Positions 20,523 through 32,418 of a DNA stretch of 64,000 nucleotides are shown here, piece after piece (position 1 is the stretch's first letter; the number at the start of each line of letters is the position of its first letter). A model generated the notes under the pieces. It was given only the letters and a program-made list of their open reading frames with translations, had not been told where the DNA came from and ran no database searches. The stretch comes from Neovahlkampfia damariscottae (lineage: Eukaryota; Heterolobosea; Selenaionea; Neovahlkampfiida; Neovahlkampfiidae). Made by a program: the position numbers and the translations under genes. The stretch spans positions 1 to 64,000 of the forward strand of contig JABLTG010000035.1 in the NCBI GenBank assembly GCA_016618085.1, written 5' to 3'.

Positions 20523-23500
20523 TTAAGCATAATAAGAAGGAGATATTAACAAATCATTCAATTTTTCTAATTGATCTAATGAAAATGATTCTTTATGAAT
20601 GTGCCATTGATCAAAATGATTTTTTCTAAAATCTGAAAAAGTCTTACGAACTGTTCATAAATATTAGAAGTAACAAAGTTCAAAATTACCAATTTCGATA
20701 TATTCTTTTTTATTTGAAAATGATGATAATTCAACTAAAATATTTGGTAAAAAAGATGGTATTTCATATGGAAATGCTTTAATAATTGAAATATAACCAA
20801 ATATACCACATTTCACTTTTTTTTTATCTTTTTTTTGATGAATTGAATTTTCAAATAATTTCTAAAATGAATAATTTAGAATAATTACAAATATTTTACA
20901 ATAAATTTAAAAATTAATTTTGAAGTTGAAAATTTAAAGAATCCAGCCAAAGTATCAGATGTTAATTCTCTTACTTCTAATTGATTATCATTAAATAAAT
21001 GAATTAAAATATTAAATATTTTTTCTTCTTCAATTTTTAAATAAAATTGTTGTTGATATCCAAATATTTGTAAGAATTGTAAAATAGTAATTTTAATTTT
21101 CCATTGATCATTTTCTTTTAAAATTTGAATTAAAAAATTTAAAATATCTTTTGATATCTTTTTTGAGAATGGATAAATTGCAATCATATAAATAGTTCCT
21201 CTTACTAAATTTTGAATTTCTTCATCTGAATTTTCTTGAATAATGATTAACATTTTTAAAAATTGAATTGGTTGAATTGAATTATAAAATGGAACATGTG
21301 ATGAAAATAATCCAAAAATGAAACTTAAAATAGTTCTACTAAATGATTTAAAACTTTCATTTTCAATTAAATTTTTATCTTGTTTTAAATATTTTTCAAA
21401 TTTTGAAAATACAAGTATTAAAAATTCATCACATAAAATGGAATTGGAAGATATATTATTTGATTTCCAAAAGGATTTAAAAATCTAGTCATATTATTAA
21501 TAAGATATATAATGACTTACAACTGAAAAGAATGATGAAATAGATTCTCTTATTTGTTCATAAGGATGATCTAAATAATTTGTTAATTTTTTTAAAATTA
21601 AATTTTTTAAATTTGGATCTCTCCAATATATTGCATTGGTATAACTATAAAGATATTTTAAATATTTTGATTCTGATGTTTCATTTAATGATAAATGTTC
21701 AAATTTTGAATATAATAAATCTCTTAACCATTTTACTCTTCTTGGATCTTTATCTGATAAAATGAATTCAATACATTCACACCATTCATCAATACAATTT
21801 AATGTACTATTTTCTAATCCATTTTCAAATATTTCAATTAAATATGGAATATTTTCTTTTTGTAATTTAATTGGCCAATGTTTCATTCCTCTAATAACAC
21901 CACTTAAATATTCAGATATAGTTGAAACATATGATATTTCTTCTCTTATTCCACTACCAAAATGTTTCATACAATTATTAATTTCATCTTTACAAATTAA
22001 AATAAAATCATTTTGTAATATTTGTGTAAATCCTTTAAATAATTGTGCCATCGTTTCACTAAATGATTCTTCACGTAAATTTATTAAATTAAACCAATTT
22101 GAAATAAATTCTTTGTTTATATTATTACTCAAGAACTCTTTTAATTCAATTGAATCTTTGGAGAATTCAATATCTTTTTTGTAATCATAAAATTTTAATT
22201 TATTTTTTGTTTTATTAAATCCATAATAATCTAATATTTTTAATATTTTAACTTTTCTTTACTTTTATCATAAAATATTTCAACATCTTGTTTTTCATTG
22301 GATAATAATTCATCCCATTTAATTTCATTTTTTATTTCTAAATAAACAGTTGGTTGAATTGGTTTATATTGTTGAAATATTAAATTTAAACCTTCAATTG
22401 AAAGAATTCTAATTTTATCAATATCATTGGTTAAATTATTTAAAAACCATTTAATACCCGAAATAGGATATTTAATATTATCCGATCTAATTAATAGAAT
22501 CAAAAATGAACCAATAATTGATTGATATTTCCAATGTAAATTTGATTCATTTTTTTCAATTTTAATTAAATTTTCAATAAATTTTTGATAATCTAATTTT
22601 TCATTTTCATTTTTAATTTTTAATTGATAAGTATGATTAAATAAACTATCATGTAATTCCATTATTCTATCTTGAATAGTTTGTTTTGTAACAAAATATG
22701 TTTTTGAAATACAATTCATAATTTGAAATAAACTCTTCCAATTTGATATTATATTTTTTGATATTTGTCTTTCTAAAATATAAATTGCACCTGTCCTTTT
22801 TTCATCTTCAATATTTTCATCATTTATTAATGATATTAAATTTGGTAAGAATTGAAATGTTACTTTTGTCGAAAATCTTTTTAAACAAATTTCTAAAATA
22901 TTTTGAGATTTCTTTCTAATTTTAGAATAAGTTGATAAAGATAATTGAATTAATTTTTGTAATAAACATTCATGTAATTTAGTATATTCAATTGAATCTA
23001 AATGTAATATAATTCTATTAAAATAATCTAAATTAACTCTTCTAACTAACATGTATCTTCAAAAATTAGTATTAAATTATTTTAAATTTTATATTTTACC
23101 TAGGATATTTACCTCTATTATCAAGACATGATTTAAAATTATGTGCTTTAACATATTGATATCCACTCTTTTCTTTTAAATATGATAATTTATCAATTCC
23201 ACCACGAATACAAAATATTGAATATATTAATTTTGGTATAATAGTTAATAAATCAATAAATTCATTTTTATTTGATTTTAAAATACCATCTAATAAATTG
23301 TTAATTAAAATTGAAATATTTTCAAATGAATATTTATCATTTCCAATTTCTAAATAGTTGGTTGATTTAAAAAATAAAGTAACATTAGAATTATTAATTC
23401 TAAAAATAGATTAGAATGATTATTATTTTACTTTGACATATTTGGTATAATATCAGATTTAATTTCATTTAATAATGAACTACCACCAACTAAAATATAA

Positions 23501-26266
23501 TATACATTCTTTAAATGATTCTTAATTTCTTGATTTGAATATTTTAAATTTTTAACTTGTTCATTCTTTAAATCTAATGTATATTCTTCAATTATTTTAA
23601 ATATCTTTGATAAATATTCATTTATTAATTCATTTGAGAATGTTATTTCTTCTTTATTTGGAATATGCCAATCTATTTTTAATTCATTTAAATTTTGATA
23701 TTCTCCCCAATATTCATTTTTATTCATTTTATTATCATTCCAAATATCTGGATTTAATGATCTAAAATCTTGAGAATAATAAAATGTAAAGTTTCTTAAA
23801 ATCTAATTTGAATATTAAAATTATATTTATATTTTTACATTTTTTAATAATTTTCCAGATTCTTTTGATATTTTCTTTTCTTTTGAAAATAATGTTAAAT
23901 TCAAAATCATTTTTAATTCATTTCTATAATCATTATTAGTCAATTAATCCTTACTTATAATTTAAAAGTGTTGAATTAGTTCTATAAACTACTTGACCTA
24001 AAATATGAAGATAATAAACAATTTCATTCAAAGTTAAATCTTTTAAACTTTCATTTTTTTTATCAATTAAATTATCAAATAACATTGGAATAAAATAGGA
24101 TAATCCTATTTTTGGATTGGAAAAACATATTGAATTACATAAATGACCAATCTAAAAGTATTAATGAATGTTAATCTTTTTACATTTTTTAAAGCATTAA
24201 TTGAAAATTGATTGGAAATAAAATTAAATACTTTTTTTAAACAAATTAAATAAAGAGAAGGTGAAAGTTGATTAAAAAATAAATCAAAAAAACCCCAAAA
24301 AACATTACTCGGTATAGTTTCAGAATCTAAATTATTTTCTTTATCTTTTTCTAAATTTTGATTTGATAAAATAGTAAACATTTTATCAAGTAAACAAGTA
24401 CACCAATCTTCAAAAAAATTTGGATCAAAATATTCATCCAAATTATTTTGTTCATTTATACTTGAACTACTATTAGTTTGATTTACATTATTTAAATTAA
24501 TGGTAACTAATAAAGCAGTATAAAATTTAATAGATGACCATGTCTTTTTTAAATCATTTACATCAATACCTGGTATTGTTAAATTCATTAAATCTTGTAA
24601 ATATTTCTTTCCATTTGAGAATATTGATTTATTTAATAATGGAAATATTACAATTGATAAAGTTTCAAGTGCAACTGTAGTTTGATGAGTTTCTGTTAAT
24701 GTTTGTAATGCAAACATACATTTTTCAATTAAAGGTGGAATAACAAAATCAGGACAAATATAGGTTAATTGTTTAATTGAATGATTTGCACATAATGTCA
24801 TTTGTGATGTTTTTGAATACATTGCAGTAAATGTAATTGGTAATATTATTTCAACAAATTCTTTACACATTTCATCTGTAATTCTTGAATGTTTTGGTAT
24901 AATTTTAAAAGTTGTATCATTGTTTTCTTTTTTAAGTCTTTTTGCAAATCTTGTGCACAAAATTAATAAAAAATCACCTAAAATTCCAGTCCAATTACCT
25001 TCATTTGAAGGATGAAAATATGAATCAATAGATTTAATTAATTTTTTTAAATAATCTAAAGTATTATTTTCAGGTGATATCATCCAAATTATTAATTTTG
25101 AAACTTGTATCATTAATAAATTCTTTAAAAAATAGTTTTAAAAATGATTATTTCTATTTACTTTGGAATATTCAAATGAACCAAAAATATTACACTCTTC
25201 ATTAGGATATTCATCATAAACTAGTTAAGTTAATAAAAATGAAAAGTACTTGAAGGTGCATTTCCAATTGGAACATCAAAAAATTTTAAAAATTTGGCAA
25301 ATAAGTTATCTGAATATAATTCCCATTTAATTTTACCAATATTTTCTTCAGCAAAATTTGAGAAAAGTGAAACAAATCCTTAAATGACTTAAGTACTTCT
25401 TTTTTTGTTACCTAAATCATAAGTTGGATATAAACCAACTAAATTCCAAATATTTAAAAATTCATCAATTAATTCAAAATTAAGTAATTTTGGTGGAACA
25501 AATAAACATAAAAACCCTTGTGCTTTAAATAAAAGATGGTCATGAATGCATAATTCTGGTTTTAATCTTTCAAATATTTCAAGTGCACTGTCTTCTGAAA
25601 AATATCTGTTAATCTTTTTTATCATATTAACTATTGTTGTTCCATGACTATAAACATTTTTAAGTATAAAATTATAAATACTCTTTTGGTGTATAAACAT
25701 TTTTTCGAAATTTTGTGAAATAATTTTGTTCAACAATATTCATTAATGGTTTCCAATCTAAAACTAAGTCAAGTTTTTCATTTTTTCTAAAGAATGAAAA
25801 CTATGAAAAACTTTACTTGATAAGTTGTGTTATAATCTTTGCACATTTTGTTTGTATCATAAAATCAACTTCAGGATCAATAAGAATTAAATAAATCAAT
25901 TTAATCAATTCAGATGTTTCTTCTAAATTAATTTTATACTTTGAGTCTTCAAATCTTTGAATTAAATAAAAAACATCAACTAATTTTTCAAAATCCTTAT
26001 TTTCAGCGCACCATTTTAATTCTTTGAATATTTCTTGTTTCCAAGTTTTATATTCATCTTCCATATTCAAATTTACATCTGATGGAAGAAATTTTTTATA
26101 TTTTTGGATTTCCAATTCTAAGAATATTTTGAATAAAAACGAATTCAAATTGTATACCATCAATAAAACCATCTTCTTCGATTAATATTTCGTCAGACTT
26201 GAGTTTTTTCTTTGGAAATTGCTCTTCCGTCTCATCTCCAAAGTCACCGCCAACTTTTCTCTTCAT
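20523..26266 (-). CDS. PSME4: Proteasome activator PA200/Blm10
   Basis: The largest gene here, ~1750 residues of HEAT-like repeats in many exons. Diagnostic blocks are FAKRLKKENNDTTFKIIPKH, ITDEMCKEFVEIILPITFTA and CPDFVIPPLIEKCMFALQTL followed by TETHQTTVAL, plus the C-terminal segment RKNHFDQWHIHKESF. The protein ends LLISPSYYA; the penultimate Tyr is the HbYX-type motif that docks PA200/Blm10 on the 20S alpha ring. It caps proteasomes in the nucleus for ubiquitin-independent degradation. The N-terminus MKRKVGGDFGDETEEQ includes a KKKLK basic patch. CCAATC is 3 bp from the ATG (26264-26266), and the first intron lies near 26125-26165. Confidence 0.94.
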
Positions 26267-26499
26267 GACCAATCAAATTTCCTGTAGAAACCAAAAATTG
26301 TTTTATGATTTTTTTTTTTTTTAAATTTGAAAAAAATATGAAAAAAAAAATTCAAATATTTTGTCCATGGAAATGTCAATTTTTGTTTTTGCACAGAAAA
26401 GCTGAATTAGAAGCAAAATGGACCAATGAGGAGTTTTTCCGTGGACCAATAAGAGCCGACTTTGAAGTTAGATTTTTTGTTTAGAACAGAAAAGTTAAG

Positions 26500-27781
26500 A
26501 TGGCAAACATATTGTGCTGGTTGACTAACACTATCGCTTGGTATTCATTCTTAGCAACACTTATTATCTCCGTTTGTGTGGCACTCTTTCTTTACTGGTA
26601 CTGGAAAATCAGAAGCTTTGCAGGTAATCAAATATTATTTTGTATTAATAAACTTGACAGGAAACGTTGAAGAATTCTTTGTAATTAAAGATAATGAATT
26701 AAAAGCACAATGGGCTGGAAAAAAAGTTCCAATTTCATATTTACACGAAGCTTTCTTTGCTGGTAAAATTGATCGTAAAGACAATATCCCTCTTTTAGAA
26801 ATCTTAGAAAAAAGAGAACAATATTCAAGTTACACAATTACACCAGAACACGCGAAATTTTTCTTCAAACATGTTGTTCCTGAATTTTTAATTCACTCAG
26901 CATCACAAGATAGAGCTCAAGTTACAGACCATTATGACAGAGGAAATGACTTTTTTGAATACTTTTTAGGAGAAACTATGATTTATACTTCAGGTTTATT
27001 CAAAGATAAAAATGATTCATTAGAAGAAGCACAAAAAAATAAATTAGACAACATCTGTGACAAACTTCACATCAAAGAAGGAGAAACTTTATTAGATATT
27101 GGATGTGGTTGGGGTACATTAACACGTCATGCTGCTAAACACTATAAAGCTAAAGCTACTGGTGTTACTATTTCAAAAGAACAACTTGCATATCACAAAA
27201 AAAAATGTGAAGAAGATAAAGTTGAAGGTGCTGAACTTCTTTTAATGGACTACAGAGAAATTCCACAAAAAAAATACGACAAGATTTCATGTGTTGAAAT
27301 GTCAGAACATGTTGGTATTCTTAAATATCGTGCATTCATGAAACAAGTACACGAATTATTAGAAGATGATGGTTTATTCTATCTTCAAATTGCTGGACTT
27401 AGAATGACAACACATATTGAAGATATTATTTGGGGATTTTTCATGGACAAATATATCTTCCCTGGTGCTGATGCTTCATTACCTTTAACTTTCCCAATTT
27501 CACAATTAGAAAGAGCTGGATTTGAAGTACAAAGTGTTAAAACTATTGGAATTCATTATTCAATCACAATCAACAGATGGTATGACAACTGGGTTAGCAA
27601 CAGAGAAAAAATCGTTTCAAACCCAAGATATGGTGAAAAATGGTACAGAATTTGGGAATGGTTTTTGGCTTGGTCAACAATCATTGCTAGACAAGGTAAC
27701 TCAACATGTTATCAAATTATTGCTCACAAAAACCGCAATGAATTTCCACGTGATCAATGGGTATCAAATACATGGATCTAA
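26500..27781 (+). CDS. Sphingolipid C9-methyltransferase-like / cyclopropane synthase family enzyme
   Basis: Two exons, one 36-nt intron at 26622-26660. An N-terminal membrane span (WYSFLATLIISVCVALFLYW) is followed by a CFA-type SAM methyltransferase. Motifs are DHYDRGNDFFEYFLGETMIY, the SAM-binding LLDIGCGWGTLTRHA, VTGVTISKEQ-like strand, EMSEHVG and the C-terminal YRIWEWFLAWSTIIARQGNS. The membrane anchor plus WEWFLAWSTIIARQGNSTCYQI are typical of fungal ceramide C9-methyltransferases rather than soluble bacterial cyclopropane synthases. Predicted reaction: SAM-dependent methylation of the C9 position of the sphingoid base. Codon choice has more C-ending codons than neighbours, suggesting high expression. 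Two CCAAT boxes lie ~45-75 bp upstream. Confidence 0.88.
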
Positions 27782-27890
27782 ATTTATAAATTTTAATGTT
27801 TTCAAAAATAATTTTGTTTTTTTTTTCTAAATGGAAAAACAACCAATAAAAATGTTGCACGTTGTATTTTTACCACCAATCACTTAAATT

Positions 27891-28640
27891 ATGAATCCAA
27901 TAAGTACAACAGAAACCACTGCAACAAAAGCTGTAGCAGATGTAAATTGGAATTTATTATTTCAAATTGATCAATGGTATATTAACCAAGAAGTATTAAC
28001 ACAACACTGGCAATCTTTATTAATTTCTTTTGGTGTTGTCTTTATTTGTTTCATTATTTTCATTATCGGTCAAAAAATGGGTATTAACACACAATTTTGG
28101 AAAGGAATGAAATTTTCAAAATATTCAATTTTCAATTCACCTCATTTTAACTTATTTTGGTCCATATTTTATTTTCCTTTGGCAATTGGTTCTTGGTTAA
28201 TTTGGATCAATACAGAAGAAAAATGGTCAAATTCAATGACAATATATTTTGCACATCTTGCAGTCAATGCTCTCTTCTCAAGTAAGAAATTGTCTTTTTT
28301 TCTAAAAGTATAATTAGCATCACTTTGGTGGAGTCAAGATCTTTCATTAGCATTGTTAAACCTTTTAATTTTACTTGGTGTTGCAATGTTCACAACAAAT
28401 CAATTTTCTTTCACTTTACCTTTTGCATCATTGATTAATACACCTTATTTATTTTGGTTATTATATCTATTTATTGATTTTTGTTATGTATGGTGGATTA
28501 ATGAAGGAAAAGAAGCTATGGCTATGGTAAAAGGAAATGCAGGTGGTGTTATTAAAAAGAAAACAGCTGCTATGCCAGATGAACTAAAAGAAAAATTAAG
28601 AACCAAAGTATTAAACAATAAAATTAAAAAAAATAAATAA
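27891..28640 (+). CDS. TSPO: TspO/MBR family membrane protein (TSPO)
   Basis: Two exons, joined over a ~38-nt intron at 28281-28318 to read FSTSLWWSQDLSLALLNL. After ~45 hydrophilic N-terminal residues there are about five membrane spans. The block APLASLLNTPYLFW-like segment FASLINTPYLFWLLYLFIDF and AVNALFS...LWWS match the tryptophan-rich TspO core, whose members bind cholesterol or porphyrins in the outer mitochondrial membrane or ER. The basic C-tail (KKKTAAMPDELKEKLRTKV) is longer than usual. CCAATC lies 12 bp before the ATG. Confidence 0.83.
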
Positions 28641-28737
28641 ATATTTCATCATGTGGTGGACACATTATTTGTCAAAACATTTCTTTGAAATTTCCACCAA
28701 TCATTTTTTTTTTTAACTTCACAAAAACAAGAAGAAG

Positions 28738-29086
28738 ATGGTATTGTTTGGTGATAAAAAACATAAGTTAAAGTAAATGGAGATGAATAATACTAATATA
28801 TTCTAAAGAGATATATTGAAGAAAATAGACTATATGGAAGATGATATGTGTTCAAATGAAATGAATACATATTATCAATGTATGAAATCAAATAATTACG
28901 AAAATTTAAAATGTATTGGATATTATGCAAGGTTAAATGGTAATTTTTGAATATTTATTTAAAAAAAATAAAGTTTGTTGGGAAAAAGAAAAACGTCAAA
29001 TTTTGAAACAAAGAAAAGAGTTTTCATCCTTGGGATATAAATTTTCTAAAATAGCAAAGATTGTTAATCCAAAATTAAGAAAATAA
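28738..29086 (+). CDS. Twin CX9C mitochondrial protein
   Basis: Three short exons with introns of ~35 nt give 92 residues. Cysteines at 26 and 36 (CSNEMNTYYQC) and at 47 and 57 (CIGYYARLNVC) form an exact twin CX9C pair in a helical hairpin, the signature of Mia40-imported intermembrane-space or mitoribosome proteins. The basic C-tail (GYKFSKIAKIVNPKLRK) and CSNEMN start resemble CHCHD1/mS37 (Mrp10), which is my best guess. No single exon exceeds 50 codons, so it is easy to miss. CCAATC is at 28697-28702. Confidence 0.75.
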
Positions 29087-29127
29087 AGTTTATATTTTTC
29101 AAGATCAATTTTAAATTCTTATTTGAA

Positions 29128-29691
29128 CTAAAGTTTCAATTTCATAATTTTATTTTCCAAATTATTCAAATTTGAAAAATAAATCATTTTTTTTGAACTT
29201 GAATATTCTTTTAGAATGTTTAATAAATTCTTTTTATTTTGTTTTTTTGATACTTTAAACAATAGATTTAATTTTAATTTTTCATTTTTTAATATTGGAT
29301 ATTTCTGGATTAAAGATTTAATATACATGTAATTATTGATTATTTCATTGTTTGATATAATGATAGATATTGATATTTGAATATCATACTTTAAAATTTG
29401 TTTCATTTTTTCGATTTCATTCTCTTCTTTTAATATAAAAAAGATTGTCATGGTTTCATTTTTTATTTGGTTCAACTTAAAATTACCTTGAAATTTTGAA
29501 TATAATTCATTTGCATTTGGTAATATCGAAAAATATTTATATCTTTTAACTCCAAATATTTTTTTATGAGGATGAAGAGTAAACGTTGTATATTTGTTAT
29601 TCTTGTGATAATGAAAGAAGAATAAATTAAATAGAAGAAATAATATTGACCCTAAACCACTTAGAATTAATAGTATTTTGAATGAATTCAT
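29128..29691 (-). CDS. Type II membrane protein, hypothetical (glycosyltransferase-like shape)
   Basis: An intronless frame of 187 codons from ATG 29689-29691. A single N-terminal signal anchor (ILLILSGLGSILFLLFNLFF) is followed by a basic stem and a luminal domain with alternating strands and helices (MTIFFILKEENEIEKMKQIL, DIQISISIIISNNE). This layout fits a small Golgi glycosyltransferase, but no DxD or family motif is certain. It shares a palindromic CCAAT promoter with the TMEM115-like gene. Confidence 0.6.
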   Translation of the reverse strand: MNSFKILLILSGLGSILFLLFNLFFFHYHKNNKYTTFTLHPHKKIFGVKRYKYFSILPNANELYSKFQGNFKLNQIKNETMTIFFILKEENEIEKMKQILKYDIQISISIIISNNEIINNYMYIKSLIQKYPILKNEKLKLNLLFKVSKKQNKKNLLNILKEYSSSKKMIYFSNLNNLENKIMKLKL

Positions 29692-29726
29692 TATTCTATG
29701 CTCTTTGGGGTTGTTAATTATTTTAT

Positions 29727-29742
29727 CCAACCAATTGGTTGG
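29727..29742. promoter_or_regulatory. Perfect 16-bp palindrome of two opposed CCAAT boxes
   Basis: CCAACCAATTGGTTGG is its own reverse complement. It lies between divergent starts at 29691 (minus) and 29756 (plus), 35 bp from the first and 13 bp from the second. It presents CCAAT on both strands and so can serve both genes equally. A further CCAAT overlaps the plus-strand ATG. Confidence 0.65.
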
Positions 29743-29755
29743 TTAGAATCATCCA

Positions 29756-31040
29756 ATGGAATCACAAACCCAAAAAATAGAAGAGGAACAAAAAGTAGAA
29801 AACAATTCATGGAACAACATTGATTTATTTCTGAATTTTTTCAAGAATATACCACAAATACCGAAATTACTTTTGATAGTGTCTTTAGTTTTGTATTTAT
29901 TGTCAAAAATAATTGATGGAATATTTCCTCCATTGATATTAGGAAACTATACTGAATTCTATTCAATGAATTATTTTTCATTTTCAATTAAATAGTAAAA
30001 TAGTATTTTTAAACAATCTAAGTTCATTAGGTTAATAATAACTTTTAATTTAACTTTCTTTTTTTGAACAGGTAAATTATATATTTGGAATTTTATGACT
30101 TGTTATTTTTTTGAATCAAATTTATTTTCAATAATATTTGGTGGAATTTCAATTATTTATTTTGGTAAACTGTAAGTGTGTCTTATACTTTATAATAACT
30201 TATATTTAGAGTAGCAAGTTTAAAATGGAGTAATCGTGAGTTTATATATTTTATAATATTTGTTCAATTCTTTTCATATTTTAATTCTATTTTAATTAAT
30301 ATTTTTATTGGTAGATGGATTGATGATTATGTAAGTATCTATTTTTACATTTATTGATAAAGTATTATAATTTAAGATTTAATGGAATGATATCACTTCA
30401 TATTGCATTTACTTTAATTTTAAAAAGAGAAAATAATAATGTATTTTCCACTAATTCAATTTATGGAAGAGTAAAGATATTATATTTCAATTTTAAATTC
30501 ATTTAGAATTTTCATTTATTTTCAATTTTATTTAATTTTATGTATGTAATTATTATTTCAAAAGAATATACTCAAATATTATTATCATTATTTGGAATAT
30601 CATTTGGTATAAAATATTTTATTTTTTTAAAAGAAAGGTTGGATATTTTTAAGATTTTATATTAAAAATGATGATGGTACTATTGGATTTAAAGAAGGTA
30701 ATCTATTTAATACCTTCATTTTATTGGTTTAGATTCATTTTCATTTTCATCATTTTTCCCTTCCAATATTTCGTAACTTTTTCTTTTCTTTTAACTAAAA
30801 AAAAGAGTATGGATTGATATTATTATATCTTCACCAATTTATTTAGTTCTAAATCAAATTGGAATATTAACAATAAGAAAATCAGAAATGATAATTAAAA
30901 TTGAAAATGAAGAAAATATTTCTATTTTAGGTTCAAGTAATGAAACTGCAAAAAAGAGAAGAGAATTTGCTAACTCTGAAATTGATTCAAAATTAGCATT
31001 AACTGAAGAAAAAGTTGAAAATGTGTCTGAAATAATTTAA
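29756..31040 (+). CDS. TMEM115: TMEM115-like rhomboid-fold membrane protein
   Basis: Many small exons. The N-terminal span KLLLIVSLVLYLLSKIIDGI is followed by LYIWNFMTCYFFESNLFSII and GKLVASLKWSNREFIYFIIF, the TMEM115 (DUF1751) core. After four to five spans comes GWIFLRFYIKNDDGTIGFKE and DSFSFSSFFP, equivalent to the conserved LRFYQ...HFAFATFFP of animal TMEM115, and a cytosolic charged tail. The animal protein sits in the Golgi and takes part in COPI-dependent retrograde transport. At 30603-30633 a 31-nt intron gives the LRFY junction. It stops 2 bp before the convergent gene. Confidence 0.83.
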
Positions 31041-31042
31041 TA

Positions 31043-32374
31043 TTATTTTTCGTCAATTAAATTTTGATATTTTGAAAGATGACTTATAAATCTCTTTTCT
31101 GACATTAATACTTTAAATATTTCAATATTCTTTAATTCTTTATCTTTTAACTTTGTATCTATAAATTTATGAAATATTTCATTTTTTAAATATTTTGAAT
31201 AAAAGTTCTTTCCAAAAAAAGTAAAAATAATAAACCCAATCAACCTACCACTTCAAAATGAATATTTAAATGATTAAATGAAATTAATATATCATTAAAG
31301 AATTGTAATATTATGGTTTTAATTTTTTGATTCTTTGTATTTAATTGATTTAAAATATCATTCAAATGTATTATTGAATTAGAATAATTGAATAAATTTT
31401 GAAAAAAAAAATAATTTAAAAATACATTTTTTGAATCAATTAAATGATCATGAAACCATTCATTAAATAATTTAATTAAAAAATATTTTAAAATATGACT
31501 TTCATGTTGTTCATTTTCATTTAAAAGTATTGTTTTAAAAATGGAATTAAAATGTAATATGAATTCATTTTTCAATTCTATTTGATATACTGAATTACTT
31601 TTTGATAAAAAATAAATAATCTAAAAATAGTTATTTTAAGTATTTTTTTACTTGAATTGATTCCTTTTTATTTTCTAAAGTACCATCATAATCAAATGAA
31701 TATTTCAAACATTTAAATAAATGTAATGATAATTTTGAATTTAATACAGATAAATCTTCACATATTAATATTCCTAATATATTTGTAATATATTCATTTT
31801 GATAAATATCATCCAATAAAATTGAATTCAAATAATTATAAAATTTTTCATTCATTTTGATCATATCTCTTAATTTTATACTTATATTGATGGAAAAATA
31901 AAGTAATTTTGTTTGTTTGAATTTGAATATAAATGTTAAAAGATAATATAAATATAAATCATTTTCTTTATACTTTTGGGTTAATAAAATTAAAGTTTCA
32001 TTAAAATAATGATTATTATTTGTTATTTTCATTTTGTATATTCTTGAAATACATTGAAGTATCATTGCCCACATCTCTCTATTTTCAATTTTATCCAAGT
32101 TCATTTTTTTTGAATTGAGAAATATTGATAAAGTACAAGTTAAACTTGTTAAAATTATAATTAATCGCAAGTTATCTTTTAATTTTTCAGAAAAATATTC
32201 AAATAGTTGAATGGCTAAATAAAAGTTCAATCCTCTTTCATCTCTCTCAAAGAGTATTAAATTTAATTCATGAATACTTTTAGCATACTCTAATATCAAT
32301 TCATTTGAACATATTATTTTGTCTCTTTCTCTGTAAATGTTTTCTAAACTTTGAGTGTTTGGTTGTGATTTCAT
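31043..32374 (-). CDS. Hypothetical helical-repeat protein
   Basis: Three exons, ~420 residues of alternating amphipathic helices without membrane spans or a recognised motif. The helix-turn-helix periodicity (YAKSIHELNLILFERDERGL, LFEYFSEKLKDNLRLIIILT) suggests HEAT/ARM-type repeats. The introns lie near 31244-31262 and 31576-31630. The ATG at 32372-32374 is divergent to the primase-like gene, with CCAAT in the 44-bp gap. Function unknown. Confidence 0.65.
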
Positions 32375-32418
32375 TGGATGATTTCATCAACCAATTATTT
32401 TAAAAGTCTCAAATAATA

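Noticed and set aside
30640-30655. A 16-nt GT-AG intron (GTTGGATATTTTTAAG) in the TMEM115-like gene
   Set aside because: A 31-nt intron ending just before it gives an open frame reading GWIFLRFY, which matches the conserved LRFY of TMEM115, so the bases are coding.
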